Below, piece by piece: positions 28,234 to 39,050 of a stretch of DNA of 64,000 bases. This stretch comes from Roseovarius pelagicus (lineage in GTDB: Bacteria > Pseudomonadota > Alphaproteobacteria > Rhodobacterales > Rhodobacteraceae), in the NCBI RefSeq assembly GCF_025639885.1, contig NZ_CP106738.1, positions 868,001-932,000 on the forward strand. Direction: 5' to 3'. The notes under the pieces were generated by a model that did not search any database, was not told where the DNA came from, and saw only the letters and a program-made list of their open reading frames with translations. Each line of letters starts with the position of its first letter. Position 1 is the stretch's first letter. The position numbers were made by a program, and so were the translations under genes.

Positions 28234-28907
28234 TGCCCCAACAGCTAAGCTTTGATCTGCCTGCAATTGCAGCGCGGGGGCGTGATGATTTCTTTGTCTC
28301 GACCGCCAATGCCGTTGCTGTCGCGCTGATCGAAGGCTGGCGCGACTGGCCGGCCCGCAAGCTGGTCCTCTGCGGCCCCGAGGGTGCGGGCAAGACCCAT
28401 CTTGCCCATGTCTGGGCCGATCTCAGCGCGGCGCGGATTCTATCCGCCGACGCACTGGCCACAGCCGACATCGCACAGCTGGCAACCGGCAATGTCGTGA
28501 TCGAAGATGCGGACTGCATCGCGGGACAGGATGCCGCCGAAACGGCATTCTTTCACCTGCATAACCTAACACTGGCCGAGGGCCACAGCCTGCTCATCAC
28601 CGCACGCGCAGCGCCCAGCGCATGGGCACTGGCATTGCCGGATCTCGCCAGCCGGATGCAGGGCACCCCTACCTGCGTGATGGAAGAGCCGGACGATGCG
28701 CTGCTCGCCGCCGTGATGATGAAACAGTTTTCGGATCGCCAGATCATGCCGTCAGCGGGTACGATTCCCTATCTGTCCAAACGCATTTCCCGCACCTTCC
28801 GGGCTGCGCGCCAGACAGTCGAGGCGCTGGATGCAGCGTCATTATCGACGGGCAGACCGGTCAACCGCGCACTGGCCGCGCAACTGCTGGACAAATCACA
28901 GGCGTGA
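28233..28907 (+). CDS. hdaA: HdaA-like DnaA-homologous regulator of replication initiation
   Basis: 224 residues resembling the AAA+ part of DnaA without its DNA-binding domain. It has an N-terminal QLSFDLP stretch, which fits the clamp-binding motif of Hda, a Walker A motif GPEGAGKTH at about 48-56 and a VIEDAD Walker B. Hda with the DNA clamp stimulates ATP hydrolysis on DnaA and prevents re-initiation. The short length and N-terminal motif favour Hda over DnaA itself. It overlaps the upstream permease gene by one base. Confidence 0.82.
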   Translation: MPQQLSFDLPAIAARGRDDFFVSTANAVAVALIEGWRDWPARKLVLCGPEGAGKTHLAHVWADLSAARILSADALATADIAQLATGNVVIEDADCIAGQDAAETAFFHLHNLTLAEGHSLLITARAAPSAWALALPDLASRMQGTPTCVMEEPDDALLAAVMMKQFSDRQIMPSAGTIPYLSKRISRTFRAARQTVEALDAASLSTGRPVNRALAAQLLDKSQA

Positions 28908-28956
28908 CGCCACACTTTGTCACCTCAGCGTTACATCACAGGTCCATACCGCAGCC

Positions 28957-31131
28957 ATGACTCAAGCTGATTTTCTGAAATCCCCCTTCCCCGAAGCGAC
29001 AGATTTGCCTGATCTGGACACGACCGGACCCGGACGATTCTATAATCGCGAACTGAGCTGGCTGGGCTTCAACTGGCGCGTGCTCGAAGAGGCGCAGAAC
29101 AGCCGCGTGCCATTGTTGGAACGTCTGCGGTTCCTGTCGATCTCGGCCACCAATCTGGATGAATTCTATAACGTTCGGGTCGCGGGCCTGCGTGAATTGG
29201 CGCGCGCCGGCAACACAACGCCCGCCGCTGATGGCCTGTCCCCCGCCGAACAGCTGGTGCTGATCAACGACGACGCGCGCAAGCTGCTGGCATCGCAACA
29301 GGAAACATTCCAGTCCCTGCGCGGCGAGTTGGAAGCCGAAAATATCGTCATTCTCGACCGTGCCAGCCTGACCGACGATGATCGAAGCTATCTGTCAGAT
29401 GTGTTTCTGAACAAGGTGTTCCCGGTACTGTCGCCGCTGGCCATCGACCCGGCGCATCCGTTCCCCTTTATTCCCAACCTTGGCTATTCTCTGGCGCTAC
29501 AATTGGAACGGGCACAGGACAAACGTCCATTGCGTGCGCTGCTGCCCATTCCCCAGCAAATCGACCGTTTCGTAGCCCTGCCCAGTGAGGATGGCACCTA
29601 TCGGTTTCTGCCGCTGGAAGAATTGCTGCTGCTGCACCTTCCCAGCCTCTTTCCCGGTTACAAATATAAGGCGCATTGCGCCTTTCGCGTGCTGCGCGAC
29701 AGCGATCTGGAGGTCGAAGAAGAAGCCGAGGATCTGGTGCGCGAATTCGAGGTGGCACTCAAACGTCGCCGTCGTGGCGAAGTCGTGCGGATGAAAATCT
29801 CGACCGATGCCCCTGCCGCTCTGCGCGAGTTGGTCATGGACGAGTTGCACGTCATCCCCGAAGAAGTGGTCGAAGTCGAGGGAATGCTCGGCCTTGCCGA
29901 TCTCAAGGAACTGGTGCTGGATGCTCGCCCTGACCTTCTGTGGCCCATTTTCACCCCCCGCGTGCCCGAACGCGTGCAGGATCACGATGGCGATATGTTC
30001 GCCGCGATCCGGCAAAAGGACATGCTGTTGCATCACCCCTATGAGACGTTCGATATGGTCATCCGCTTTCTCGCGCAGGCCGCGCGCGACCCGGATGTGG
30101 TGGCGATCAAGCAGACACTTTACCGGACGTCCAACCGCTCGCCGATTGTCGAGGCCCTGTGCGAGGCTGCCGAAAACGGTAAATCCGTCACCGCACTGGT
30201 CGAACTGAAGGCGCGGTTTGACGAGGCCGCGAACATTCGCCAGTCGCGCCGACTGGAGCGCGCCGGCGCGCATGTGGTCTATGGATTTCTAGACCTCAAG
30301 ACACATGCCAAGATCAGCACCGTGGTGCGCCGCGAAGGCGACAATCTGGTGACCTACACCCATTACGGGACAGGCAACTATCACCCGATCACGGCTCGCA
30401 TCTATACCGATCTGTCATTCTTTACCTGTGACACGACGCTGGGCCGTGATGCGACCAAGGTATTCAATTATCTGTCGGGCTACGCGCAGCCGGATCAGCT
30501 GGAAAATCTCGCGATTTCACCGATCACGCTAAAGCCCCGGCTGCTGTCGATGATTGCTGCCGAAATCGATCACGCCAAGGCCGGAAAACCGGCCGAAATC
30601 TGGGCCAAGATGAATTCGCTGATCGACCCGGACATTATTGACGCGCTCTATGCCGCCAGTCAGGCAGGGGTCAAAATCAGCCTCGTCGTGCGCGGCATCT
30701 GCGGATTGCGTCCCGGCATCAGGGGGCTGAGCGAGAACATCCGCGTGAAATCTATCGTTGGACGGTTTCTGGAACACAGCCGCATCGTGTGTTTTGGCAA
30801 TGGTCACGGCCTGCCGCACAAGAAGGCGCGGGTCTACATTTCTTCTGCCGACTGGATGGGGCGGAACCTGAACCGTCGTGTTGAAACGCTGGTCGAGATC
30901 GAAAACCCGACCGTCAAGGCGCAGATCACCAGTCAGGTTTTGGCAGCAAACATGGCCGACGTTGCCCAAAGCTGGGTTATGGCACCAGATGGCTCATTCA
31001 CCCGTACGTCCATGCCCGAGGGTGAATTTGCGTTCAATTGTCACAGGTTCTTCATGGAAAACCCTTCGTTGTCGGGGCGCGGTTCTGCCGGGGCGTCGGA
31101 CGTGCCGAAACTGACCCACACCGAAGATTGA
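28957..31131 (+). CDS. ppk: Polyphosphate kinase 1
   Basis: 724 residues. Makes inorganic polyphosphate from ATP, reversibly, at the membrane-associated cytoplasmic side. The N-terminal domain begins with [19 protein letters not shown]; the head region follows. The catalytic phospholipase-D-like domains carry [13 protein letters not shown] with the autophosphorylated histidine region, THYGTGNYH, and later [17 protein letters not shown]. Length is usual for PPK1. The ATG at 28957 was chosen because the family N-terminus begins there; upstream codons belong to the hdaA 3' region. It precedes ppx by 54 bases. Confidence 0.95.
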   Translation: MTQADFLKSPFPEATDLPDLDTTGPGRFYNRELSWLGFNWRVLEEAQNSRVPLLERLRFLSISATNLDEFYNVRVAGLRELARAGNTTPAADGLSPAEQLVLINDDARKLLASQQETFQSLRGELEAENIVILDRASLTDDDRSYLSDVFLNKVFPVLSPLAIDPAHPFPFIPNLGYSLALQLERAQDKRPLRALLPIPQQIDRFVALPSEDGTYRFLPLEELLLLHLPSLFPGYKYKAHCAFRVLRDSDLEVEEEAEDLVREFEVALKRRRRGEVVRMKISTDAPAALRELVMDELHVIPEEVVEVEGMLGLADLKELVLDARPDLLWPIFTPRVPERVQDHDGDMFAAIRQKDMLLHHPYETFDMVIRFLAQAARDPDVVAIKQTLYRTSNRSPIVEALCEAAENGKSVTALVELKARFDEAANIRQSRRLERAGAHVVYGFLDLKTHAKISTVVRREGDNLVTYTHYGTGNYHPITARIYTDLSFFTCDTTLGRDATKVFNYLSGYAQPDQLENLAISPITLKPRLLSMIAAEIDHAKAGKPAEIWAKMNSLIDPDIIDALYAASQAGVKISLVVRGICGLRPGIRGLSENIRVKSIVGRFLEHSRIVCFGNGHGLPHKKARVYISSADWMGRNLNRRVETLVEIENPTVKAQITSQVLAANMADVAQSWVMAPDGSFTRTSMPEGEFAFNCHRFFMENPSLSGRGSAGASDVPKLTHTED

Positions 31132-31185
31132 CCCACCTAGCACCTTGGACCATAACGAGGCGCAAGACCAAGACCGGAGATCCCG

Positions 31186-32748
31186 ATGGACGCGAGCACT
31201 GATCCGGGCGAGCCAGATAGCGGTCCCTTTGGCCGGGCGCTATTCGACAAGCCCTCGGCACGGGCATTACGTCGTGTTGGCGTGGTGGATGTTGGATCGA
31301 ACTCTGTCCGACTGGTGGTGTTTGATGGCGCGGCACGCAGCCCCGCCTATTTCTACAACGAAAAGATCATGTGCGGCCTTGGCGCCGGCATGTCAGAGAG
31401 CGGGCGCCTTAACCCCGAAGGCCGGGTGCGTGCGCTGAACGCGATGAAGCGGTTTCAAAGACTGTCGGTCGGGTTGGAAACCGGGCCGTTGACCTGTGTT
31501 GCGACCGCTGCCGTTCGCGAGGCCGAAGACGGCCCGGAGTTCTGCCGCGAAGTCGAGGCCGCTACCGGCCTGAAGCTCTGGGTCGTCGATGGCCGGGAAG
31601 AGGCGCGTCTGTCTGCGCAGGGTGTGCTGCTGGGGTGGCCCGGCTCCTATGGGTTGGTCTGCGACATCGGTGGATCGTCGATGGAACTGGCAGAGATCAA
31701 CGGCGGCCATGTCGGGCGGCGCGTCACATCCCCCCTCGGCCCGCTCAAACTGCGCGATCTGAAGGGCGGCAAAAAGGCACGCCGCAAATACATTCAATCC
31801 GTCCTAGGCGAGATGGCCGATCAATTGGGCGAACAGAAGAACCGGCTCTTTCTGGTGGGTGGTTCGTGGCGTGCGATCGCCAAGATCGACATGGAACGGC
31901 GCGGCTATCCGCTGCATGTGCTGCACGAGTACCGGATGAAGGCCAAGGAACTGCGCAAGACGTTTCAGTATATCGCGGGCGAGGACGCCGAGGCGCTGCG
32001 CAATCGCGCAGGTGTCTCATCGGCACGGATGGCGCTGGTGCCACAAGCAACCGAAGTGCTGAACGAAGTGCTGCACACGTTCAAGCCGCACGATATTGCA
32101 GTTTCCAGCTACGGTATCCGCGAGGGGATGCTCTATGAGCAGATGCCACAGCCGCTACGCGATCGCGACCCGTTGATCGAGGCGTGTCGGTTCATGGAAT
32201 CCAAGGATGCCCGCCTGCCCGGCTTTGGCAAGACGCTCTATCAGTTCATCCAGCCGCTCTATAAGTCCGCACAGCCTGAACGCAGACGTATCATCAAGGC
32301 AGCCTGCCTGCTGCACGATGTCAGTTGGCGCGCGCATCCTGACTATCGCGCCGAAGTCTGTTTTGACAACGCCACACGCGCCAATCTGGGCGGATTGCGA
32401 CATTCCGAACGGGTCTTTTTGGGGCTCGCTCTGTTGCACCGTTATTCCAACAACCGTGCTGGCACGCGGTTCGAGGAACTGGGCGCACTGGTGGACGACA
32501 AGACACAGCACGAGGCCGAAATTCTCGGCAAGGCGATGCGCTTTGGTGCGATGCTGTGGTTGAAAAAAGATGCCAATCTGGGCGAAATTCGCTGGTTTCC
32601 AAAGAAACGATTGCTGGAATTACGTCTAACCGAAGACTCGGCCGGTCTGTTTGGCGAAGTGGCCGAAGCACGCTTTATGTCGCTGGCCAGCTCGCTCGGG
32701 GCAGAGACGAAAATCGGGCGGTTGCGGTCGTCCGATGCACAGTCCTAA
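31186..32748 (+). CDS. ppx: Exopolyphosphatase / Ppx-GppA phosphatase
   Basis: 520 residues. Removes terminal phosphates from polyphosphate or pppGpp. The actin-like ATPase fold shows VGVVDVGSNSVRLVVF near the N-terminus and the second phosphate loop CDIGGSSMELAEI; the C-terminal third resembles an HD-type domain (LLHDVSWRAHPDYR). A GGAG ribosome site precedes the ATG. It directly follows ppk, so synthesis and degradation are coordinated. The stop overlaps the stop region of the convergent downstream gene by 4 bases. Confidence 0.92.
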   Translation: MDASTDPGEPDSGPFGRALFDKPSARALRRVGVVDVGSNSVRLVVFDGAARSPAYFYNEKIMCGLGAGMSESGRLNPEGRVRALNAMKRFQRLSVGLETGPLTCVATAAVREAEDGPEFCREVEAATGLKLWVVDGREEARLSAQGVLLGWPGSYGLVCDIGGSSMELAEINGGHVGRRVTSPLGPLKLRDLKGGKKARRKYIQSVLGEMADQLGEQKNRLFLVGGSWRAIAKIDMERRGYPLHVLHEYRMKAKELRKTFQYIAGEDAEALRNRAGVSSARMALVPQATEVLNEVLHTFKPHDIAVSSYGIREGMLYEQMPQPLRDRDPLIEACRFMESKDARLPGFGKTLYQFIQPLYKSAQPERRRIIKAACLLHDVSWRAHPDYRAEVCFDNATRANLGGLRHSERVFLGLALLHRYSNNRAGTRFEELGALVDDKTQHEAEILGKAMRFGAMLWLKKDANLGEIRWFPKKRLLELRLTEDSAGLFGEVAEARFMSLASSLGAETKIGRLRSSDAQS

Positions 32749-33110
32749 ATCTCGATTTCCTCGCCCTCTTTCGGCACATCGAGCATCTCTTGCGGGGTTT
32801 TCTTGCGGATGATGATATCGCCATTGGGTAGCATCTCTGGCGCGTGATAGCTGCTCAGATCGTCGATCTTACCCATGATATCAGCCAGCGCAGGCCCCAT
32901 CTTCATCGCGAACTCGCGCAGTTTCGGCTCCATCTCTTCGGTCAGCCCCATCAGATCGCGCAGGGCTGGCTCCATCTCGCGGCTCAACCCTTCAAAGAGC
33001 AGGCGCGCGCCTTCTTCCATCAGGGAAAACCCGTCATCCTCAGTTTCCTGCGCCTGAGTGGGTCCAACCGCCAGCATCGCAACGGTGGCAATGGTAACAA
33101 ACTGTCTCAT
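32745..33110 (-). CDS. Small secreted protein, AAA-free hypothetical of Rhodobacterales
   Basis: 121 residues from the internal ATG at 33110, chosen because it begins a clean signal peptide (MRQFVTIATVAMLAVGPTQAQ). The mature part is acidic and helical with repeated Glu-Met-Glu-Pro units (LSREMEPALRDLM, LTEEMEPKLREF), ending in a short acidic tail EGEEIEI. I recognise the type from related genomes but know no function; probably periplasmic. Convergent with ppx, with overlapping stops. Confidence 0.65.
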   Translation of the reverse strand: MRQFVTIATVAMLAVGPTQAQETEDDGFSLMEEGARLLFEGLSREMEPALRDLMGLTEEMEPKLREFAMKMGPALADIMGKIDDLSSYHAPEMLPNGDIIIRKKTPQEMLDVPKEGEEIEI

Positions 33111-33141
33111 TCCCCCAATATAGGTCACTTCAATCACGATT

Positions 33142-34179
33142 TTAAGACGCCAGATCAATATCCAGCGTCACCGGGAAATGATCCGATGCGGTCAGCAGCG
33201 CCTCGCGCAAGTCCGCATTGCCCCAACACTTCGGGTCGTCGAACGGATGCCAGATGCGCCAGACCGGGTGCCGCGCGCGCAGATCGGGCGATACCATGAT
33301 GTAGTCAAGCAGCGCCTGCATATAGCGCTTGCGGTGCGCTAGGTAAAACCGCGCCGACGTATGGGCGACGCCGATCTTTTGCTCCAGCGCACCGCGCGCA
33401 TGCGGATCATAGAGCCGCAAGTTGCGCGCCTCGCCATCCCCGAGGATTATCTCGACAGACGACCGGCCAAAGAGGTTTTCATACTCGTCCAGCCCCGGCC
33501 CGTCGTTCATATCCCCCATCACGATCAGCGCCTCGCCCGCCTCCAGATGTCCCCGGATACGTTCGCGCAGCCAGACGGCCTGCGCCAACTGCTTGCGCCG
33601 GTTGGCAATCGCCATGCGCATCACTTCGGCCTCGTCCACCGCGCCATGCGGGGCCTTGGATTTCAGATGCACCCCGATCAGCCGCACTGCCACCCCATCA
33701 TGCGTGCGCAGTGCGACCTCCAGCGGCGGCTTGGAAAACCGCACCAGATCTTCGGTCGCGTCAATATCCAGATCAATCCGAAACACCCCGTCAAATCGTG
33801 GCGCATCATGCGTGCCACGCTTGCCGGTTTCCGCGCCGATCGGATCATGCACCGCGCTCAGGACATCCGGATCATAGAGCAGCGCAATTTCCTGCTGTGT
33901 ATCGTTGGCGAATCCCACCAGCGCCCGGCGCGCGCGTAGCTGCATTACCTCTGCAAATGTTTCTAACGCGCGCACCGTTGCGCGTGATCCGCTGTGATCC
34001 GGCGCCTCGATGATCATCACCGCATCCGCATCCAGCGCGGTCATAACGATACCGATCGCAGTGATCTGCTGGGCGCGCGTCACATTGTAGCGCGCCGACC
34101 AGCCATCATCCTCCAGCAATTGACCATCATCATCAAACAGCGCGTTGAACCATTCAATGTTGTAGCTTGCCAGCCTCAC
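33142..34179 (-). CDS. Endonuclease/exonuclease/phosphatase family protein
   Basis: 345 residues from a GTG at 34179 that overlaps the upstream stop (GTGA), preferred over the GTG at 34209. The fold markers are present in order: ASYNIEWFNALF at the N-terminus, MIIEAPD with the metal-binding acid, GDMNDGPG, and SDHFPVTLD near the C-terminus. Members cleave phosphodiesters of DNA, nucleotides or lipids; the substrate is not evident. No signal peptide is visible, so it is likely cytoplasmic. It is coupled to the djlA-like gene upstream. Confidence 0.82.
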   Translation of the reverse strand: MRLASYNIEWFNALFDDDGQLLEDDGWSARYNVTRAQQITAIGIVMTALDADAVMIIEAPDHSGSRATVRALETFAEVMQLRARRALVGFANDTQQEIALLYDPDVLSAVHDPIGAETGKRGTHDAPRFDGVFRIDLDIDATEDLVRFSKPPLEVALRTHDGVAVRLIGVHLKSKAPHGAVDEAEVMRMAIANRRKQLAQAVWLRERIRGHLEAGEALIVMGDMNDGPGLDEYENLFGRSSVEIILGDGEARNLRLYDPHARGALEQKIGVAHTSARFYLAHRKRYMQALLDYIMVSPDLRARHPVWRIWHPFDDPKCWGNADLREALLTASDHFPVTLDIDLAS

Positions 34180-34859
34180 AGGGTCTGTGTCCGGCTGATC
34201 TCTTCCCACGCGCGGTTGATATCGACCATACGCTTCTCAGCCAGCTTGATCGCCTCTTCGGGGACGCCGCGCGCGATCATCTGGTCGGGATGGTTCTCTC
34301 GGACCATGCGGCGATACTGCGCGCGAATATCGTCAATCGGATCGTCGGGGTGAACGTCCAGAACGGTGTAGGGGTCAGGCATCGCATCCGGCACGAACCG
34401 GCTGCGCATCACCTGAAAATCCCGAGGGGCAACACCGAAAATCTCGGCCACGCGTTCCAGAAACTGGTCTTCGTTGGGGTGATAGGTGCCGTCGGCCATC
34501 GCGATATGAAACAACCCCTCCATCAGATCATCCAGCATGTCACTGCCGCTGCCAAACATGCGGCTGATGCGGGTGGCATATTCCTCGAATCCTGCCACAT
34601 CGGTCCGCGCCAGGTTAAACACGCGAGCCGCACCCGCCTCATCGCCCTGCGCGATCTGGAACACTTCGCGAAAGGCTGTCACCTCGTCGCGCGTCACCAG
34701 TCCATCAGCCTTGGCCATCTTGGCGCTGAGGGCGATCACGGCGATGGTAAACGCGACGCTGCGCTCTGGCGGTGTGCGCAGCTTGTCAAAAACCGTGCTT
34801 AACCCTTCGCCACTGGCGAGGGACGAGAGTGCTTCGGAGATGCGTACCCAGATCGACAT
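34176..34859 (-). CDS. TerB/DnaJ-domain co-chaperone, DjlA-like
   Basis: 227 residues. An N-terminal TerB-type helical domain (AVIALSAKMAKADGLVTRDEV, then LFHIAMADGTYHPNEDQFL) is followed by a C-terminal J domain (PYTVLDVHPDDPIDDIRAQYR) containing the HPD tripeptide in ENHPDQMIARG. The J domain should stimulate DnaK ATPase activity. Unlike DjlA of enterobacteria no clear membrane anchor is seen. The stop overlaps the start of the EEP-family gene. Confidence 0.85.
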   Translation of the reverse strand: MSIWVRISEALSSLASGEGLSTVFDKLRTPPERSVAFTIAVIALSAKMAKADGLVTRDEVTAFREVFQIAQGDEAGAARVFNLARTDVAGFEEYATRISRMFGSGSDMLDDLMEGLFHIAMADGTYHPNEDQFLERVAEIFGVAPRDFQVMRSRFVPDAMPDPYTVLDVHPDDPIDDIRAQYRRMVRENHPDQMIARGVPEEAIKLAEKRMVDINRAWEEISRTQTL

Positions 34860-34869
34860 GGTTCTTAAT

Positions 34870-35391
34870 CTACCCAGTTTCGTGCGGATTGTCAGGCAGG
34901 TCCACTAGGGTTTTCTGCAACAGGATCAGGTCCATCCAGCGGCCGAACTTGTAGCCCACGCCGGGCAAAACACCGACCTGTCGAAATCCGATGGCCTTGT
35001 GAAATTCCACAGCGCCAAGGTTCTCACCACTCACCCCCGCGATCAGGTGCCGTGCCCCCGCCCCGAGCGCTGCGTCCTGCAACGCGAACACAAGCGCGCG
35101 GCCGCATCCCTGCCCGCGCGCCTGCGGCGCTAGGATCACCGAATGCTCTAACGTACGCACATACCCCGGACCGCCACGAAACGGGAAACATGTGGCGAAG
35201 CCCAGAACCTGCGCTGCGTCGGTGGCGACCAGAAACGCATGCCCCGCCGTTTCCCGGTCTGCCATCGTAGTAGCCAGACCTGCGGGCGTCTTTTCCTCGG
35301 TGGTAAAGGTGGCCGCAGTGTCGCGGATGACCGGGTTCCAGATATCGATGATCTGCGCGATATCCCGCGCCTCCGCCGGACGGATGATCAT
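34870..35391 (-). CDS. GNAT N-acetyltransferase, phosphinothricin-acetyltransferase-like
   Basis: 173 residues. The acetyl-CoA binding motif reads VILAPQARGQGCGRAL, and the beginning (IIRPAEARDIAQIIDIWNP) and end (EFHKAIGFRQVGVLPGVGYKFGRW) match the Pat/Bar/MnaT branch of GNAT proteins, which acetylate the amino group of methionine derivatives or phosphinothricin. Specificity is uncertain. The start overlaps the VOC gene stop by 4 bases. Confidence 0.82.
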   Translation of the reverse strand: MIIRPAEARDIAQIIDIWNPVIRDTAATFTTEEKTPAGLATTMADRETAGHAFLVATDAAQVLGFATCFPFRGGPGYVRTLEHSVILAPQARGQGCGRALVFALQDAALGAGARHLIAGVSGENLGAVEFHKAIGFRQVGVLPGVGYKFGRWMDLILLQKTLVDLPDNPHETG

Positions 35392-35999
35392 GTCAGCACG
35401 CGCAGGCCGTTGGGCGTCTCAAATTCGGCGCGCAATGCGGCAGGGCCGGTATCAAACACCACGCAAGGATCGCGCAAATCGGGACGCAGCCGGGCGGCCA
35501 GCGCTTCAGCGTCCGGATGGCTGACCACCAACCGCTTCAGACGGCAACCTGACGGGCTGAGTAACCCGCTGGGGTGGCTCACGCCTGCCCCCCATTCGAT
35601 CAAGGCCGGAAACATGGCGTCATAGGGCAACGCGCCGTCGCCGGGCACTGCCATCTGCCAGCGCAACGCACCGCGGGTCAGTGCTACGGGTTTCCCGGCC
35701 TCTGGCAGTGCTGACAGGGCTTCTGTCATGCTCTCCACCTGACATATCCAATTGGTCAGTCTCGGGGCACCTTCGAACCGGTCCAGATCGAACCAGCGCG
35801 GATAGGGCAGCGGTGCTGCCTCCGGGTCAATCGCGATCACTTCCAGATAGAGCCCGTTCGCCAGTCCCAGCAGCAGGTTATGCGTACCAAAATGATCATG
35901 TTGCCCGCCGGGCTGTAGCGTGACACTCAGTGCCTCCTCGACCACAGCGCGGCCTTCCTCCAGCGTCTTGCAGGCAATCGCTATGTGATCCAGCTTCAT
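35388..35999 (-). CDS. VOC-superfamily protein with glyoxalase-like domain
   Basis: 203 residues beginning MKLDHIAIACKTLEEG, the usual opening of a glyoxalase-like (Glyoxalase_3 type) protein, with a second metal-site region around GGQHDHFGTHNLLLGL and YLEVIAIDP. Substrate unknown; family members include dioxygenases, lyases and binding proteins. Translationally coupled to the downstream acetyltransferase gene. Confidence 0.75.
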   Translation of the reverse strand: MKLDHIAIACKTLEEGRAVVEEALSVTLQPGGQHDHFGTHNLLLGLANGLYLEVIAIDPEAAPLPYPRWFDLDRFEGAPRLTNWICQVESMTEALSALPEAGKPVALTRGALRWQMAVPGDGALPYDAMFPALIEWGAGVSHPSGLLSPSGCRLKRLVVSHPDAEALAARLRPDLRDPCVVFDTGPAALRAEFETPNGLRVLT

Positions 36000-36071
36000 C
36001 GTGGCCTCTCAGGTTCATGTTTCGACAGATGCTCTTTGAAACAAATCACCCTCGGGATCAATCCTAGGGGC

Positions 36072-36578
36072 TCAGCCCCCGCCGAACGCCAGCCGTGCCA
36101 GCGCCCAGAGTGCCACCAGAATCGTCGGATAAAACGTCGCCGCAAAACCAAAGGCGCGCAGCGGAGGCGACACATGGTAGCCAACCCAGAACAGCAACCG
36201 CGCAATGACGAATCCAATGCCCAAGGTCGCTATAACGCCCGGCCCCTGCCCTGCCAGCAGGACCGCCGCAGCGGGCCAGATCGCGAGCGCCAGCACCAAT
36301 TGTTCGGTGGTGTTCGTCAGAACCCGCTGATCAATCGCGGCCCCGGATGCGGGCGCAAATGGCTGCCCGTCGATGATGGTGTCGTCAAAATAGCGCCGCT
36401 GCGCCAACCGACCGATCACCAATAACATGAACAGTCCGGGCAAGAGAAACGCGGTCATGATCGTGGGCATCAACGCGAAAACCGGCAACGTGACGTATTG
36501 TCCCGCCACCCACAGCAACGCCAGCCCCCATAACATCCCGGCGGCCATTCCGACCATGATCTCTGCACGCTTGTTCAT
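36072..36578 (-). CDS. MAPEG-family membrane protein
   Basis: 168 residues with four hydrophobic segments and the MAPEG-like signature RVLTNTTEQLVLALAIWP before segment three. Eukaryotic relatives are glutathione transferases or leukotriene synthases; bacterial members are mostly uncharacterised integral inner-membrane proteins. A stand-alone gene, 72 bases beyond the VOC gene. Confidence 0.78.
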   Translation of the reverse strand: MNKRAEIMVGMAAGMLWGLALLWVAGQYVTLPVFALMPTIMTAFLLPGLFMLLVIGRLAQRRYFDDTIIDGQPFAPASGAAIDQRVLTNTTEQLVLALAIWPAAAVLLAGQGPGVIATLGIGFVIARLLFWVGYHVSPPLRAFGFAATFYPTILVALWALARLAFGGG

Positions 36579-36709
36579 CTTGATCCTTCACCGTTCGCGG
36601 AACCCTGATGGGTAAAACTCTCGTTTGCAATCAATGATCGCCCTGATGTGCGCCTTTGGGCATTTCCGCCTTGACGCCGCTGCGGGACTGTCATACCTCA
36701 CCCGCCGAT

Positions 36710-36786
<77 letters not shown>

Positions 36787-36861
36787 AAATCATTTGCGCA
36801 ACAAATGACGCAATACGTCCCACAGACACGCACAATCAACGGCAGATGCTTCGCATCGGGC

Positions 36862-36899
36862 GAGATGCCGAGCGCGGATTACGCTCTTCTCGGCGCCTC
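36862..36899 (-). terminator. Strong imperfect stem-loop downstream of methylmalonyl-CoA mutase gene
   Basis: GAGATGCCGAG (36862-36872) pairs with CTCGGCGCCTC (36889-36899) with one mismatch and one wobble, and AGCG/CGCT extends it inside. It lies about 20 bases past the mutase stop. A smaller hairpin, GATGC-TTC-GCATC, follows. No T-run is present, so termination is a guess; it could also be a dispersed repeat. Confidence 0.35.
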
Positions 36900-36920
36900 T
36901 CCAACAGTCTCCCCGACGCC

Positions 36921-39050
36921 CTAGCTGCGCGCCTCGCGGATCAGCCGCAGAATATCCTGTGCCGCCTCTGGAATGTTCGTGCCCGGCCCGAATATTGCCT
37001 TGACGCCAGCGTTCTTCAGGAACTCGTAATCCTGTTGCGGAATGACCCCGCCACAGATCACCAGAATATCCCCCGCGTCCTGCGCCTTCAGCGCCGCGAC
37101 CAGCTTGGGCGCCAGTGTTTTGTGTCCTGCCGCCTGACTGCTGATCCCGATCACATGCACATCATTGTCCACGGCATCCTGTGCGGCCTCTTCTGGCGTC
37201 TGGAAAAGCGGCCCCACATCCACGTCGAACCCGATATCGGCAAAGGCTGTGGCAATCACCTTGGCGCCCCGGTCATGGCCGTCCTGCCCCATCTTGACCA
37301 CCAGCATGCGCGGGCGGCGGCCCTCGGCTTCGGCGAAATCCTCGACCGATTTCTGGATCGCGGCGAACCCTTCGTCGCCCTCGTAGGCGGCGCCATAGAC
37401 ACCGGCCAGCGTCTTTACCTCGGCGCGGTGACGTCCGAATACTTTTTCCATACTCATGCTGATCTCTCCTACGGTGGCCCGTGCGCGCGCCGCCTCGACT
37501 GCGGCCTCTAACAAGTTGCCGCCTTCTTTGGCGCGGCGCGACAGTTCGTCCAGCGCGGCAGTGCAGGCCGATTCGTCGCGTGACGCGCGGATTTTTTCCA
37601 GTCTGGCGACTTGGCTGTCGCGCACAGCCGAATTGTCGATATCCAGCAGATCAATCGGATCTTCGCTTTCGCGGCGGTATTTGTTTACGCCGACGATCAC
37701 CTCGGTGCCCCGGTCGATCATCGCCTGCCGGGTGGCAGCCGATTCCTCGATCCGCAGCTTGGGCATGCCGCTGGCCACGGCCTTGGTCATGCCGCCCATT
37801 TCCTCGACTTCCTCGATCAACGCCCACGCTTTTTCGACCAACTCGGCGGTCAGGCTCTCGACATAGTAGCTGCCCGCCAGCGGATCGACGACGTTGGTGA
37901 CGCCGGTTTCCTCTTGCAGAATGAGCTGCGTGTTGCGGGCAATCCGCGCGCTGAAATCGGTGGGCAGCGCCATCGCCTCATCCAGCGCGTTGGTGTGCAG
38001 CGACTGGGTGCCGCCCAGCGCGGCACTCATCGCCTCATATGCGGTGCGGATGACGTTGTTATAAGGGTCTTGCTCTTGCAGACTGACGCCGCTGGTCTGG
38101 CAATGGGTCCGCAACATCTTGGACCGGTCATTCTGTGCGCCAAACTCGGTCATAATCTTATGCCATAGCAGTCGCGCCGCGCGCAGTTTGGCCGCTTCCA
38201 TGAAAAAATTCATGCCAATTGCAAAGAAGAACGACAGCCGCCCTGCAAATTTATCGACATCCATCCCCGCCTCGATCGCGGCGCGCACATATTCACGCCC
38301 GTCGGCCAGCGTATAGGCCAGTTCCTGAACCAGATTGGCACCAGCTTCTTGCATATGGTAGCCCGAGATCGAGATCGAATTGAACTTTGGCATCTCGTCA
38401 GAAGTGTATTCGATGATATCCGACACGATCCGCATCGAGGGTTCCGGGGGATAAATATAGGTGTTGCGCACCATGAATTCCTTGAGAATGTCATTCTGGA
38501 TGGTGCCGGACAGAACGCTGCGCGCATGTCCCTGTTCCTCGCCCGCGACGATAAAACTGGCCAAAACCGGGATTACGGCACCATTCATCGTCATGCTGAC
38601 ACTGACGGTATCCAGCGGAATACCATCAAAGAGGATTTTCATATCCTCGACAGAATCGATGGCCACGCCGGCCTTGCCCACGTCACCGTCGACGCGCGGG
38701 TGGTCGCTGTCATATCCGCGGTGGGTGGCCAGATCGAACGCGACGCTCACACCCTGCTGACCGGCGGCCAGATTACGACGGTAAAAGGCATTCGATTCCT
38801 CTGCCGTGGAAAATCCGGCATATTGGCGGATCGTCCAGGGACGCCCGGCATACATCGTGGCCTTGACGCCTCTGGTAAAGGGCGCCGCCCCCGGAATGCC
38901 GCCCATGTGGTCCAGTCCGGCAGTGTCCTCTTCGGTATAGAGCGGCTTGACGTCGATCCCTTCCAGCGTGTGCCAGATCAGATCTTCGGGCGCACGCCCG
39001 CGTAGTTCCTTGGCGGCCAGATCATGCCAGTCGTCTTTGTTCGATGTCAT
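36921..39050 (-). CDS. scpA: Methylmalonyl-CoA mutase, single-chain catalytic subunit
   Basis: 709 residues. Adenosylcobalamin-dependent interconversion of (R)-methylmalonyl-CoA and succinyl-CoA, the last step of propionyl-CoA assimilation and of the ethylmalonyl-CoA pathway. The N-terminal barrel domain shows [13 protein letters not shown] and [19 protein letters not shown]. The C-terminal B12 domain has the base-off motif in [13 protein letters not shown], with [10 protein letters not shown] and ICGGVIP. It lacks an attached GTPase chaperone domain. It overlaps the preceding gene by 29 bases and shares the region with pccA and pccB. Confidence 0.95.
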   Translation of the reverse strand: MTSNKDDWHDLAAKELRGRAPEDLIWHTLEGIDVKPLYTEEDTAGLDHMGGIPGAAPFTRGVKATMYAGRPWTIRQYAGFSTAEESNAFYRRNLAAGQQGVSVAFDLATHRGYDSDHPRVDGDVGKAGVAIDSVEDMKILFDGIPLDTVSVSMTMNGAVIPVLASFIVAGEEQGHARSVLSGTIQNDILKEFMVRNTYIYPPEPSMRIVSDIIEYTSDEMPKFNSISISGYHMQEAGANLVQELAYTLADGREYVRAAIEAGMDVDKFAGRLSFFFAIGMNFFMEAAKLRAARLLWHKIMTEFGAQNDRSKMLRTHCQTSGVSLQEQDPYNNVIRTAYEAMSAALGGTQSLHTNALDEAMALPTDFSARIARNTQLILQEETGVTNVVDPLAGSYYVESLTAELVEKAWALIEEVEEMGGMTKAVASGMPKLRIEESAATRQAMIDRGTEVIVGVNKYRRESEDPIDLLDIDNSAVRDSQVARLEKIRASRDESACTAALDELSRRAKEGGNLLEAAVEAARARATVGEISMSMEKVFGRHRAEVKTLAGVYGAAYEGDEGFAAIQKSVEDFAEAEGRRPRMLVVKMGQDGHDRGAKVIATAFADIGFDVDVGPLFQTPEEAAQDAVDNDVHVIGISSQAAGHKTLAPKLVAALKAQDAGDILVICGGVIPQQDYEFLKNAGVKAIFGPGTNIPEAAQDILRLIREARS

